Origin: Galaxea fascicularis
Lineage: Eukaryota; Cnidaria; Anthozoa; Scleractinia; Euphylliidae
Assembly (NCBI GenBank): GCA_948470475.1
Contig: OX419343.1
Location: 14,352,914-14,416,913 of the forward strand
Length of the DNA stretch: 64,000 nt
Direction of reading: 5' to 3'
The position numbers were made by a program, and so were the translations under genes. The notes below the pieces were generated by a model. It worked only from the letters and a program-made list of their open reading frames with translations. It made no database searches and was not told the origin of the DNA. Shown piece by piece: positions 1 through 12,679 of this stretch. Every line of letters begins with the position of its first letter. Position 1 is the stretch's first letter.

Positions 1-394
1 TAATGTCATTGTTGACGTTCGTATGACGCAATTAATTCGTTTCTAATGTTCTAAAGTTGTTTATGCTGTTCGCATCGTTCTTAATTAAACAACTTTGTAG
101 CGTTCTTAGAACTTGTTTTAGTCCTAAAAACTAACTGAGTGCACTGTCCAAACACACGGAAAGCCCTCGGTGTGTAAATGGATATGATTGTCCATTTTTA
201 ACCAGCTCCTGGGTCCTGATATGGGTATGGTTGACCATTACAAGCCCTGCTCCTGTTCGATCCTACGGTTATATGGATTGTTGTCCATTATTTCCATCAT
301 CCATGTCTTCTAGATCTCGTATTTACGCTATGTACGCTCGTGATACCCTAGAGCAGGCACCCTGGTAAATATCCGTGGCGGGATCTGTGCAAAC
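1..394. other. Left flank of the tandem array, no gene seen
   Basis: This stretch is not part of the repeat unit. It has no long ORF. It contains three loosely similar short stretches (around 178-197, 221-240 and 269-288), each a TATGG-like string followed by TTGTCCATT or TTGACCATT, which may be decayed minisatellite copies. Nothing else is recognised. Confidence 0.5.
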
Positions 395-416
395 TATATA
401 TATATATATATATATA
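395..416. repeat. (TA)11 microsatellite at the array's left border
   Basis: Eleven TA dinucleotides run directly into the first array unit. Inside the array the same junction has only a short ATATATA. The left array boundary therefore lies in or at this microsatellite. Confidence 0.9.
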
Positions 417-1436
417 CCTGACCTTATGAAAACCAGGTCGACGAAAATTCGAGGCTTTTTAGAACTTCCTTTGCTATTACCTCCGTTGTTTAACAAGGAC
501 ACTTAACTTTTTGCTTATTACCAGATTACAGTGTCGACCAAAGGAAAAAAAAAGAACATGGCTATTTGCTATATCACTAGACATGAAATCGACGTAACCT
601 CTGACCTGAACTATCGTGTGGGCAGTAGTGTCAGTTTTGCCCAAATCTTGCTTTGAAACGTCGGCCTTGCCGAGAGCAAAGTTACCGTCGGAAAGAGGCA
701 TCGATTTCCACGAAATCAAGCAACGTTTTAAACCGAATTCCCTGGTGGCTAACACAAATAACAGCAAGCTCTTGGTTAATTACATCTACGTAAACATGTG
801 GCAAATGTTACGACTAGATTTGAGGCCGGAAATCACACATTATGACACTTCAAATTATCACATCACTTATCAGATCACTAGCATAGAATCGCTAAAGCCG
901 CAAGGGCGGTAACAAGTCAAGAAACTGGAAAAACTTACGGTTTTCGCGCAGAAATACCGAGGCAAATCTTGTCGCCTGATAGTTACTTGAAGTCCCGGAT
1001 GTTGAAAACCGATTTCAAGCAAACTTCCGTCAAGCCCTTGTTTCTTGCTCAATTTTTACTAAGTCTTTAGCCTGGTCAAAAGTCAAGTCCAATTTCACCA
1101 TGTGCGCTTACAAATCAACCCTGACACCTACGTTTTGAGGCTAAAGACTCCTTACCTCCGAAAGCAAAGCTCTACAATAACCTTCACTGCGCCTAACAGT
1201 CGACTTCATAGCGGCCGACAAGATAAATACGCACGAAGGTTATTAGACGAGGCAGACACTGCATCTCGCTAGAATTTTTCCCTCACTGAGCTTCATGATG
1301 CTCTAAGGAAAACTTTGCTCTAGGAGGTGAACAGGAAAGCTAAATATACTGACTCCGTTTGAAACTAAGCCTGCGCTAAGATTTCAAATTCATGCAAATT
1401 TTCTTGAGAAAGAGAGAGAGTGGGACCAAATAAAGA

Positions 1437-1478
1437 GGGTTAAAAGGGAGGAGGGGCAGGGTAGGGGGGGGGGGGGGG
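1437..1478 (+). repeat. G-quadruplex-type G tract (one per unit)
   Basis: Within about 45 bases there are tracts GGG, GGG, GGGG and GGG followed by a G15 run, separated by 2-6 bases, which fits the G3+N1-7 quadruplex pattern. The same block recurs in all 16 units. The terminal G run is 15,15,15,14,14,14,13,15,16,15,14,14,14,16,14,14 bases in units 1-16. It is the only common length polymorphism in the array. Confidence 0.9.
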
Positions 1479-1666
1479 AGAGAAGAGAGCTTATTCTAAC
1501 TTTCAATGTTAACTTTCTCTTACTAATCAGCTAATTGCCATCGTCGCTCCCCCCAGCACAAGCAAAGACCAAGAAGAATAGAAGGGGGAAACACACCTCG
1601 GTACTAAAATAAACAAGGCTTAGTATAACTTTCCTGCGACCCTGTTTTCAAAAATCCAGGTATATA

Positions 1667-2344
1667 TCTAAAGCATATCGGTCGAATTGCACAGAATTAT
1701 TTCATATTCAACTTAAAACGATAGGAAACGTTCAAATGAAGAGTTCTAAGTGCGAAAAGCGGACAAGTTGCCTTTAGATGATCAAATCTTTAGACATGAA
1801 ACTGTGCTCTTGGTCATAACCATGACATAAATTACGTTGGAATACTAGTGACTTGCTTAAAGTGCAGACATTGTGAAGATCGTGGACTTATGTTAGGCTT
1901 GAAAGCCGTCTTCTAAGGTCTGTAACATTTGTACGCGAAAAGAGTTGTGATTTGAACAAATTTGGCTGTGAAATCAGTCCCATATTTGCTAATCCTGTGA
2001 AATAATCTAAAGCATATCGGTCGAATTGCACAGAATTATTTCATATTCAACTTAAAACGATAGGAAACGTTCAAATGAAGAGTTCTAAGTGCGAAAAGCG
2101 GACAAGTTGCCTTTAGATGATCAAATCTTTAGACATGAAACTGTGCTCTTGGTCATAACCATGACATAAATTACGTTAGAATACTAGTGACTTGCTTAAA
2201 GTGCAGACATTGTGAAGATCGTGGACTTATGTTAGGCTTGAAAGCCGTCTTCTAAGGTCTGTAACATTTGTACGCGAAAAGAGTTGTGATTTGAACAAAT
2301 TTGGCTGTGAAATCAGTCCCATATTTGCTAATCCTGTGAAATAT
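1667..2344. repeat. Internal 339-bp direct duplication (A and B)
   Basis: Copy A (1667-2005) and copy B (2006-2344) are adjacent direct repeats inside the unit. A single diagnostic base separates them: A reads ACGTTGG and B reads ACGTTAG. Every complete unit keeps this A-G/B-A pattern, so the duplication predates amplification and whole units, not single sub-repeats, are being homogenised. Confidence 0.93.
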
Positions 2345-5300
2345 ATACCTGACCTTATGAAAACCAGGTCGACGAAAATTCGAGGCTTTTTAGAACTTCC
2401 TTTGCTATTACCTCCGTTGTTTAACAAGGACACTTAACTTTTTGCTTATTACCAGATTACAGTGTCGACCAAAGGAAAAAAAAAGAACATGGCTATTTGC
2501 TATATCACTAGACATGAAATCGACGTAACCTCTGACCTGAACTATCGTGTGGGCAGTAGTGTCAGTTTTGCCCAAATCTTGCTTTGAAACGTCGGCCTTG
2601 CCGAGAGCAAAGTTACCGTCGGAAAGAGGCATCGATTTCCACGAAATCAAGCAACGTTTTAAACCGAATTCCCTGGTGGCTAACACAAATAACAGCAAGC
2701 TCTTGGTTAATTACATCTACGTAAACATGTGGCAAATGTTACGACTAGATTTGAGGCCGGAAATCACACATTATGACACTTCAAATTATCACATCACTTA
2801 TCAGATCACTAGCATAGAATCGCTAAAGCCGCAAGGGCGGTAACAAGTCAAGAAACTGGAAAAACTTACGGTTTTCGCGCAGAAATACCGAGGCAAATCT
2901 TGTCGCCTGATAGTTACTTGAAGTCCCGGATGTTGAAAACCGATTTCAAGCAAACTTCCGTCAAGCCCTTGTTTCTTGCTCAATTTTTACTAAGTCTTTA
3001 GCCTGGTCAAAAGTCAAGTCCAATTTCACCATGTGCGCTTACAAATCAACCCTGACACCTACGTTTTGAGGCTAAAGACTCCTTACCTCCGAAAGCAAAG
3101 CTCTACAATAACCTTCACTGCGCCTAACAGTCGACTTCATAGCGGCCGACAAGATAAATACGCACGAAGGTTATTAGACGAGGCAGACACTGCATCTCGC
3201 TAGAATTTTTCCCTCACTGAGCTTCATGATGCTCTAAGGAAAACTTTGCTCTAGGAGGTGAACAGGAAAGCTAAATATACTGACTCCGTTTGAAACTAAG
3301 CCTGCGCTAAGATTTCAAATTCATGCAAATTTTCTTGAGAAAGAGAGAGAGTGGGACCAAATAAAGAGGGTTAAAAGGGAGGAGGGGCAGGGTAGGGGGG
3401 GGGGGGGGGAGAGAAGAGAGCTTATTCTAACTTTCAATGTTAACTTTCTCTTACTAATCAGCTAATTGCCATCGTCGCTCCCCCCAGCACAAGCAAAGAC
3501 CAAGAAGAATAGAAGGGGGAAACACACCTCGGTACTAAAATAAACAAGGCTTAGTATAACTTTCCTGCGACCCTGTTTTCAAAAATCCAGGTATATATCT
3601 AAAGCATATCGGTCGAATTGCACAGAATTATTTCATATTCAACTTAAAACGATAGGAAACGTTCAAATGAAGAGTTCTAAGTGCGAAAAGCGGACAAGTT
3701 GCCTTTAGATGATCAAATCTTTAGACATGAAACTGTGCTCTTGGTCATAACCATGACATAAATTACGTTGGAATACTAGTGACTTGCTTAAAGTGCAGAC
3801 ATTGTGAAGATCGTGGACTTATGTTAGGCTTGAAAGCCGTCTTCTAAGGTCTGTAACATTTGTACGCGAAAAGAGTTGTGATTTGAACAAATTTGGCTGT
3901 GAAATCAGTCCCATATTTGCTAATCCTGTGAAATAATCTAAAGCATATCGGTCGAATTGCACAGAATTATTTCATATTCAACTTAAAACGATAGGAAACG
4001 TTCAAATGAAGAGTTCTAAGTGCGAAAAGCGGACAAGTTGCCTTTAGATGATCAAATCTTTAGACATGAAACTGTGCTCTTGGTCATAACCATGACATAA
4101 ATTACGTTAGAATACTAGTGACTTGCTTAAAGTGCAGACATTGTGAAGATCGTGGACTTATGTTAGGCTTGAAAGCCGTCTTCTAAGGTCTGTAACATTT
4201 GTACGCGAAAAGAGTTGTGATTTGAACAAATTTGGCTGTGAAATCAGTCCCATATTTGCTAATCCTGTGAAATATATACCTGACCTTATGAAAACCAGGT
4301 CGACGAAAATTCGAGGCTTTTTAGAACTTCCTTTGCTATTACCTCCGTTGTTTAACAAGGACACTTAACTTTTTGCTTATTACCAGATTACAGTGTCGAC
4401 CAAAGGAAAAAAAAAGAACATGGCTATTTGCTATATCACTAGACATGAAATCGACGTAACCTCTGACCTGAACTATCGTGTGGGCAGTAGTGTCAGTTTT
4501 GCCCAAATCTTGCTTTGAAACGTCGGCCTTGCCGAGAGCAAAGTTACCGTCGGAAAGAGGCATCGATTTCCACGAAATCAAGCAACGTTTTAAACCGAAT
4601 TCCCTGGTGGCTAACACAAATAACAGCAAGCTCTTGGTTAATTACATCTACGTAAACATGTGGCAAATGTTACGACTAGATTTGAGGCCGGAAATCACAC
4701 ATTATGACACTTCAAATTATCACATCACTTATCAGATCACTAGCATAGAATCGCTAAAGCCGCAAGGGCGGTAACAAGTCAAGAAACTGGAAAAACTTAC
4801 GGTTTTCGCGCAGAAATACCGAGGCAAATCTTGTCGCCTGATAGTTACTTGAAGTCCCGGATGTTGAAAACCGATTTCAAGCAAACTTCCGTCAAGCCCT
4901 TGTTTCTTGCTCAATTTTTACTAAGTCTTTAGCCTGGTCAAAAGTCAAGTCCAATTTCACCATGTGCGCTTACAAATCAACCCTGACACCTACGTTTTGA
5001 GGCTAAAGACTCCTTACCTCCGAAAGCAAAGCTCTACAATAACCTTCACTGCGCCTAACAGTCGACTTCATAGCGGCCGACAAGATAAATACGCACGAAG
5101 GTTATTAGACGAGGCAGACACTGCATCTCGCTAGAATTTTTCCCTCACTGAGCTTCATGATGCTCTAAGGAAAACTTTGCTCTAGGAGGTGAACAGGAAA
5201 GCTAAATATACTGACTCCGTTTGAAACTAAGCCTGCGCTAAGATTTCAAATTCATGCAAATTTTCTTGAGAAAGAGAGAGAGTGGGACCAAATAAAGAGG

Positions 5301-8300
5301 GTTAAAAGGGAGGAGGGGCAGGGTAGGGGGGGGGGGGGGGAGAGAAGAGAGCTTATTCTAACTTTCAATGTTAACTTTCTCTTACTAATCAGCTAATTGC
5401 CATCGTCGCTCCCCCCAGCACAAGCAAAGACCAAGAAGAATAGAAGGGGGAAACACACCTCGGTACTAAAATAAACAAGGCTTAGTATAACTTTCCTGCG
5501 ACCCTGTTTTCAAAAATCCAGGTATATATCTAAAGCATATCGGTCGAATTGCACAGAATTATTTCATATTCAACTTAAAACGATAGGAAACGTTCAAATG
5601 AAGAGTTCTAAGTGCGAAAAGCGGACAAGTTGCCTTTAGATGATCAAATCTTTAGACATGAAACTGTGCTCTTGGTCATAACCATGACATAAATTACGTT
5701 GGAATACTAGTGACTTGCTTAAAGTGCAGACATTGTGAAGATCGTGGACTTATGTTAGGCTTGAAAGCCGTCTTCTAAGGTCTGTAACATTTGTACGCGA
5801 AAAGAGTTGTGATTTGAACAAATTTGGCTGTGAAATCAGTCCCATATTTGCTAATCCTGTGAAATAATCTAAAGCATATCGGTCGAATTGCACAGAATTA
5901 TTTCATATTCAACTTAAAACGATAGGAAACGTTCAAATGAAGAGTTCTAAGTGCGAAAAGCGGACAAGTTGCCTTTAGATGATCAAATCTTTAGACATGA
6001 AACTGTGCTCTTGGTCATAACCATGACATAAATTACGTTAGAATACTAGTGACTTGCTTAAAGTGCAGACATTGTGAAGATCGTGGACTTATGTTAGGCT
6101 TGAAAGCCGTCTTCTAAGGTCTGTAACATTTGTACGCGAAAAGAGTTGTGATTTGAACAAATTTGGCTGTGAAATCAGTCCCATATTTGCTAATCCTGTG
6201 AAATATATACCTGACCTTATGAAAACCAGGTCGACGAAAATTCGAGGCTTTTTAGAACTTCCTTTGCTATTACCTCCGTTGTTTAACAAGGACACTTAAC
6301 TTTTTGCTTATTACCAGATTACAGTGTCGACCAAAGGAAAAAAAAAGAACATGGCTATTTGCTATATCACTAGACATGAAATCGACGTAACCTCTGACCT
6401 GAACTATCGTGTGGGCAGTAGTGTCAGTTTTGCCCAAATCTTGCTTTGAAACGTCGGCCTTGCCGAGAGCAAAGTTACCGTCGGAAAGAGGCATCGATTT
6501 CCACGAAATCAAGCAACGTTTTAAACCGAATTCCCTGGTGGCTAACACAAATAACAGCAAGCTCTTGGTTAATTACATCTACGTAAACATGTGGCAAATG
6601 TTACGACTAGATTTGAGGCCGGAAATCACACATTATGACACTTCAAATTATCACATCACTTATCAGATCACTAGCATAGAATCGCTAAAGCCGCAAGGGC
6701 GGTAACAAGTCAAGAAACTGGAAAAACTTACGGTTTTCGCGCAGAAATACCGAGGCAAATCTTGTCGCCTGATAGTTACTTGAAGTCCCGGATGTTGAAA
6801 ACCGATTTCAAGCAAACTTCCGTCAAGCCCTTGTTTCTTGCTCAATTTTTACTAAGTCTTTAGCCTGGTCAAAAGTCAAGTCCAATTTCACCATGTGCGC
6901 TTACAAATCAACCCTGACACCTACGTTTTGAGGCTAAAGACTCCTTACCTCCGAAAGCAAAGCTCTACAATAACCTTCACTGCGCCTAACAGTCGACTTC
7001 ATAGCGGCCGACAAGATAAATACGCACGAAGGTTATTAGACGAGGCAGACACTGCATCTCGCTAGAATTTTTCCCTCACTGAGCTTCATGATGCTCTAAG
7101 GAAAACTTTGCTCTAGGAGGTGAACAGGAAAGCTAAATATACTGACTCCGTTTGAAACTAAGCCTGCGCTAAGATTTCAAATTCATGCAAATTTTCTTGA
7201 GAAAGAGAGAGAGTGGGACCAAATAAAGAGGGTTAAAAGGGAGGAGGGGCAGGGTAGGGGGGGGGGGGGGAGAGAAGAGAGCTTATTCTAACTTTCAATG
7301 TTAACTTTCTCTTACTAATCAGCTAATTGCCATCGTCGCTCCCCCCAGCACAAGCAAAGACCAAGAAGAATAGAAGGGGGAAACACACCTCGGTACTAAA
7401 ATAAACAAGGCTTAGTATAACTTTCCTGCGACCCTGTTTTCAAAAATCCAGGTATATATCTAAAGCATATCGGTCGAATTGCACAGAATTATTTCATATT
7501 CAACTTAAAACGATAGGAAACGTTCAAATGAAGAGTTCTAAGTGCGAAAAGCGGACAAGTTGCCTTTAGATGATCAAATCTTTAGACATGAAACTGTGCT
7601 CTTGGTCATAACCATGACATAAATTACGTTGGAATACTAGTGACTTGCTTAAAGTGCAGACATTGTGAAGATCGTGGACTTATGTTAGGCTTGAAAGCCG
7701 TCTTCTAAGGTCTGTAACATTTGTACGCGAAAAGAGTTGTGATTTGAACAAATTTGGCTGTGAAATCAGTCCCATATTTGCTAATCCTGTGAAATAATCT
7801 AAAGCATATCGGTCGAATTGCACAGAATTATTTCATATTCAACTTAAAACGATAGGAAACGTTCAAATGAAGAGTTCTAAGTGCGAAAAGCGGACAAGTT
7901 GCCTTTAGATGATCAAATCTTTAGACATGAAACTGTGCTCTTGGTCATAACCATGACATAAATTACGTTAGAATACTAGTGACTTGCTTAAAGTGCAGAC
8001 ATTGTGAAGATCGTGGACTTATGTTAGGCTTGAAAGCCGTCTTCTAAGGTCTGTAACATTTGTACGCGAAAAGAGTTGTGATTTGAACAAATTTGGCTGT
8101 GAAATCAGTCCCATATTTGCTAATCCTGTGAAATATATACCTGACCTTATGAAAACCAGGTCGACGAAAATTCGAGGCTTTTTAGAACTTCCTTTGCTAT
8201 TACCTCCGTTGTTTAACAAGGACACTTAACTTTTTGCTTATTACCAGATTACAGTGTCGACCAAAGGAAAAAAAAAGAACATGGCTATTTGCTATATCAC

Positions 8301-11300
8301 TAGACATGAAATCGACGTAACCTCTGACCTGAACTATCGTGTGGGCAGTAGTGTCAGTTTTGCCCAAATCTTGCTTTGAAACGTCGGCCTTGCCGAGAGC
8401 AAAGTTACCGTCGGAAAGAGGCATCGATTTCCACGAAATCAAGCAACGTTTTAAACCGAATTCCCTGGTGGCTAACACAAATAACAGCAAGCTCTTGGTT
8501 AATTACATCTACGTAAACATGTGGCAAATGTTACGACTAGATTTGAGGCCGGAAATCACACATTATGACACTTCAAATTATCACATCACTTATCAGATCA
8601 CTAGCATAGAATCGCTAAAGCCGCAAGGGCGGTAACAAGTCAAGAAACTGGAAAAACTTACGGTTTTCGCGCAGAAATACCGAGGCAAATCTTGTCGCCT
8701 GATAGTTACTTGAAGTCCCGGATGTTGAAAACCGATTTCAAGCAAACTTCCGTCAAGCCCTTGTTTCTTGCTCAATTTTTACTAAGTCTTTAGCCTGGTC
8801 AAAAGTCAAGTCCAATTTCACCATGTGCGCTTACAAATCAACCCTGACACCTACGTTTTGAGGCTAAAGACTCCTTACCTCCGAAAGCAAAGCTCTACAA
8901 TAACCTTCACTGCGCCTAACAGTCGACTTCATAGCGGCCGACAAGATAAATACGCACGAAGGTTATTAGACGAGGCAGACACTGCATCTCGCTAGAATTT
9001 TTCCCTCACTGAGCTTCATGATGCTCTAAGGAAAACTTTGCTCTAGGAGGTGAACAGGAAAGCTAAATATACTGACTCCGTTTGAAACTAAGCCTGCGCT
9101 AAGATTTCAAATTCATGCAAATTTTCTTGAGAAAGAGAGAGAGTGGGACCAAATAAAGAGGGTTAAAAGGGAGGAGGGGCAGGGTAGGGGGGGGGGGGGG
9201 AGAGAAGAGAGCTTATTCTAACTTTCAATGTTAACTTTCTCTTACTAATCAGCTAATTGCCATCGTCGCTCCCCCCAGCACAAGCAAAGACCAAGAAGAA
9301 TAGAAGGGGGAAACACACCTCGGTACTAAAATAAACAAGGCTTAGTATAACTTTCCTGCGACCCTGTTTTCAAAAATCCAGGTATATATCTAAAGCATAT
9401 CGGTCGAATTGCACAGAATTATTTCATATTCAACTTAAAACGATAGGAAACGTTCAAATGAAGAGTTCTAAGTGCGAAAAGCGGACAAGTTGCCTTTAGA
9501 TGATCAAATCTTTAGACATGAAACTGTGCTCTTGGTCATAACCATGACATAAATTACGTTGGAATACTAGTGACTTGCTTAAAGTGCAGACATTGTGAAG
9601 ATCGTGGACTTATGTTAGGCTTGAAAGCCGTCTTCTAAGGTCTGTAACATTTGTACGCGAAAAGAGTTGTGATTTGAACAAATTTGGCTGTGAAATCAGT
9701 CCCATATTTGCTAATCCTGTGAAATAATCTAAAGCATATCGGTCGAATTGCACAGAATTATTTCATATTCAACTTAAAACGATAGGAAACGTTCAAATGA
9801 AGAGTTCTAAGTGCGAAAAGCGGACAAGTTGCCTTTAGATGATCAAATCTTTAGACATGAAACTGTGCTCTTGGTCATAACCATGACATAAATTACGTTA
9901 GAATACTAGTGACTTGCTTAAAGTGCAGACATTGTGAAGATCGTGGACTTATGTTAGGCTTGAAAGCCGTCTTCTAAGGTCTGTAACATTTGTACGCGAA
10001 AAGAGTTGTGATTTGAACAAATTTGGCTGTGAAATCAGTCCCATATTTGCTAATCCTGTGAAATATATACCTGACCTTATGAAAACCAGGTCGACGAAAA
10101 TTCGAGGCTTTTTAGAACTTCCTTTGCTATTACCTCCGTTGTTTAACAAGGACACTTAACTTTTTGCTTATTACCAGATTACAGTGTCGACCAAAGGAAA
10201 AAAAAAGAACATGGCTATTTGCTATATCACTAGACATGAAATCGACGTAACCTCTGACCTGAACTATCGTGTGGGCAGTAGTGTCAGTTTTGCCCAAATC
10301 TTGCTTTGAAACGTCGGCCTTGCCGAGAGCAAAGTTACCGTCGGAAAGAGGCATCGATTTCCACGAAATCAAGCAACGTTTTAAACCGAATTCCCTGGTG
10401 GCTAACACAAATAACAGCAAGCTCTTGGTTAATTACATCTACGTAAACATGTGGCAAATGTTACGACTAGATTTGAGGCCGGAAATCACACATTATGACA
10501 CTTCAAATTATCACATCACTTATCAGATCACTAGCATAGAATCGCTAAAGCCGCAAGGGCGGTAACAAGTCAAGAAACTGGAAAAACTTACGGTTTTCGC
10601 GCAGAAATACCGAGGCAAATCTTGTCGCCTGATAGTTACTTGAAGTCCCGGATGTTGAAAACCGATTTCAAGCAAACTTCCGTCAAGCCCTTGTTTCTTG
10701 CTCAATTTTTACTAAGTCTTTAGCCTGGTCAAAAGTCAAGTCCAATTTCACCATGTGCGCTTACAAATCAACCCTGACACCTACGTTTTGAGGCTAAAGA
10801 CTCCTTACCTCCGAAAGCAAAGCTCTACAATAACCTTCACTGCGCCTAACAGTCGACTTCATAGCGGCCGACAAGATAAATACGCACGAAGGTTATTAGA
10901 CGAGGCAGACACTGCATCTCGCTAGAATTTTTCCCTCACTGAGCTTCATGATGCTCTAAGGAAAACTTTGCTCTAGGAGGTGAACAGGAAAGCTAAATAT
11001 ACTGACTCCGTTTGAAACTAAGCCTGCGCTAAGATTTCAAATTCATGCAAATTTTCTTGAGAAAGAGAGAGAGTGGGACCAAATAAAGAGGGTTAAAAGG
11101 GAGGAGGGGCAGGGTAGGGGGGGGGGGGGGAGAGAAGAGAGCTTATTCTAACTTTCAATGTTAACTTTCTCTTACTAATCAGCTAATTGCCATCGTCGCT
11201 CCCCCCAGCACAAGCAAAGACCAAGAAGAATAGAAGGGGGAAACACACCTCGGTACTAAAATAAACAAGGCTTAGTATAACTTTCCTGCGACCCTGTTTT

Positions 11301-11318
11301 CAAAAATCCAGGTATATA

Positions 11319-12679
11319 TCTAAAGCATATCGGTCGAATTGCACAGAATTATTTCATATTCAACTTAAAACGATAGGAAACGTTCAAATGAAGAGTTCTA
11401 AGTGCGAAAAGCGGACAAGTTGCCTTTAGATGATCAAATCTTTAGACATGAAACTGTGCTCTTGGTCATAACCATGACATAAATTACGTTGGAATACTAG
11501 TGACTTGCTTAAAGTGCAGACATTGTGAAGATCGTGGACTTATGTTAGGCTTGAAAGCCGTCTTCTAAGGTCTGTAACATTTGTACGCGAAAAGAGTTGT
11601 GATTTGAACAAATTTGGCTGTGAAATCAGTCCCATATTTGCTAATCCTGTGAAATAATCTAAAGCATATCGGTCGAATTGCACAGAATTATTTCATATTC
11701 AACTTAAAACGATAGGAAACGTTCAAATGAAGAGTTCTAAGTGCGAAAAGCGGACAAGTTGCCTTTAGATGATCAAATCTTTAGACATGAAACTGTGCTC
11801 TTGGTCATAACCATGACATAAATTACGTTAGAATACTAGTGACTTGCTTAAAGTGCAGACATTGTGAAGATCGTGGACTTATGTTAGGCTTGAAAGCCGT
11901 CTTCTAAGGTCTGTAACATTTGTACGCGAAAAGAGTTGTGATTTGAACAAATTTGGCTGTGAAATCAGTCCCATATTTGCTAATCCTGTGAAATAATTAT
12001 CTAAAGCATATCGGTCGAATTGCACAGAATTATTTCATATTCAACTTAAAACGATAGGAAACGTTCAAATGAAGAGTTCTAAGTGCGAAAAGCGGACAAG
12101 TTGCCTTTAGATGATCAAATCTTTAGACATGAAACTGTGCTCTTGGTCATAACCATGACATAAATTACGTTGGAATACTAGTGACTTGCTTAAAGTGCAG
12201 ACATTGTGAAGATCGTGGACTTATGTTAGGCTTGAAAGCCGTCTTCTAAGGTCTGTAACATTTGTACGCGAAAAGAGTTGTGATTTGAACAAATTTGGCT
12301 GTGAAATCAGTCCCATATTTGCTAATCCTGTGAAATAATCTAAAGCATATCGGTCGAATTGCACAGAATTATTTCATATTCAACTTAAAACGATAGGAAA
12401 CGTTCAAATGAAGAGTTCTAAGTGCGAAAAGCGGACAAGTTGCCTTTAGATGATCAAATCTTTAGACATGAAACTGTGCTCTTGGTCATAACCATGACAT
12501 AAATTACGTTAGAATACTAGTGACTTGCTTAAAGTGCAGACATTGTGAAGATCGTGGACTTATGTTAGGCTTGAAAGCCGTCTTCTAAGGTCTGTAACAT
12601 TTGTACGCGAAAAGAGTTGTGATTTGAACAAATTTGGCTGTGAAATCAGTCCCATATTTGCTAATCCTGTGAAATATAT
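11319..12679. repeat. Unit 6: A-B-A-B expansion of the sub-repeat
   Basis: Only this unit has four 339-bp sub-repeats, starting at 11319, 11658, 12000 and 12339. Their diagnostic bases run G, A, G, A, so an A-B dimer was duplicated. The B-to-A junction at about 11997-12000 has three extra bases. This accounts exactly for the 681-bp excess (2 x 339 + 3). Confidence 0.95.
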
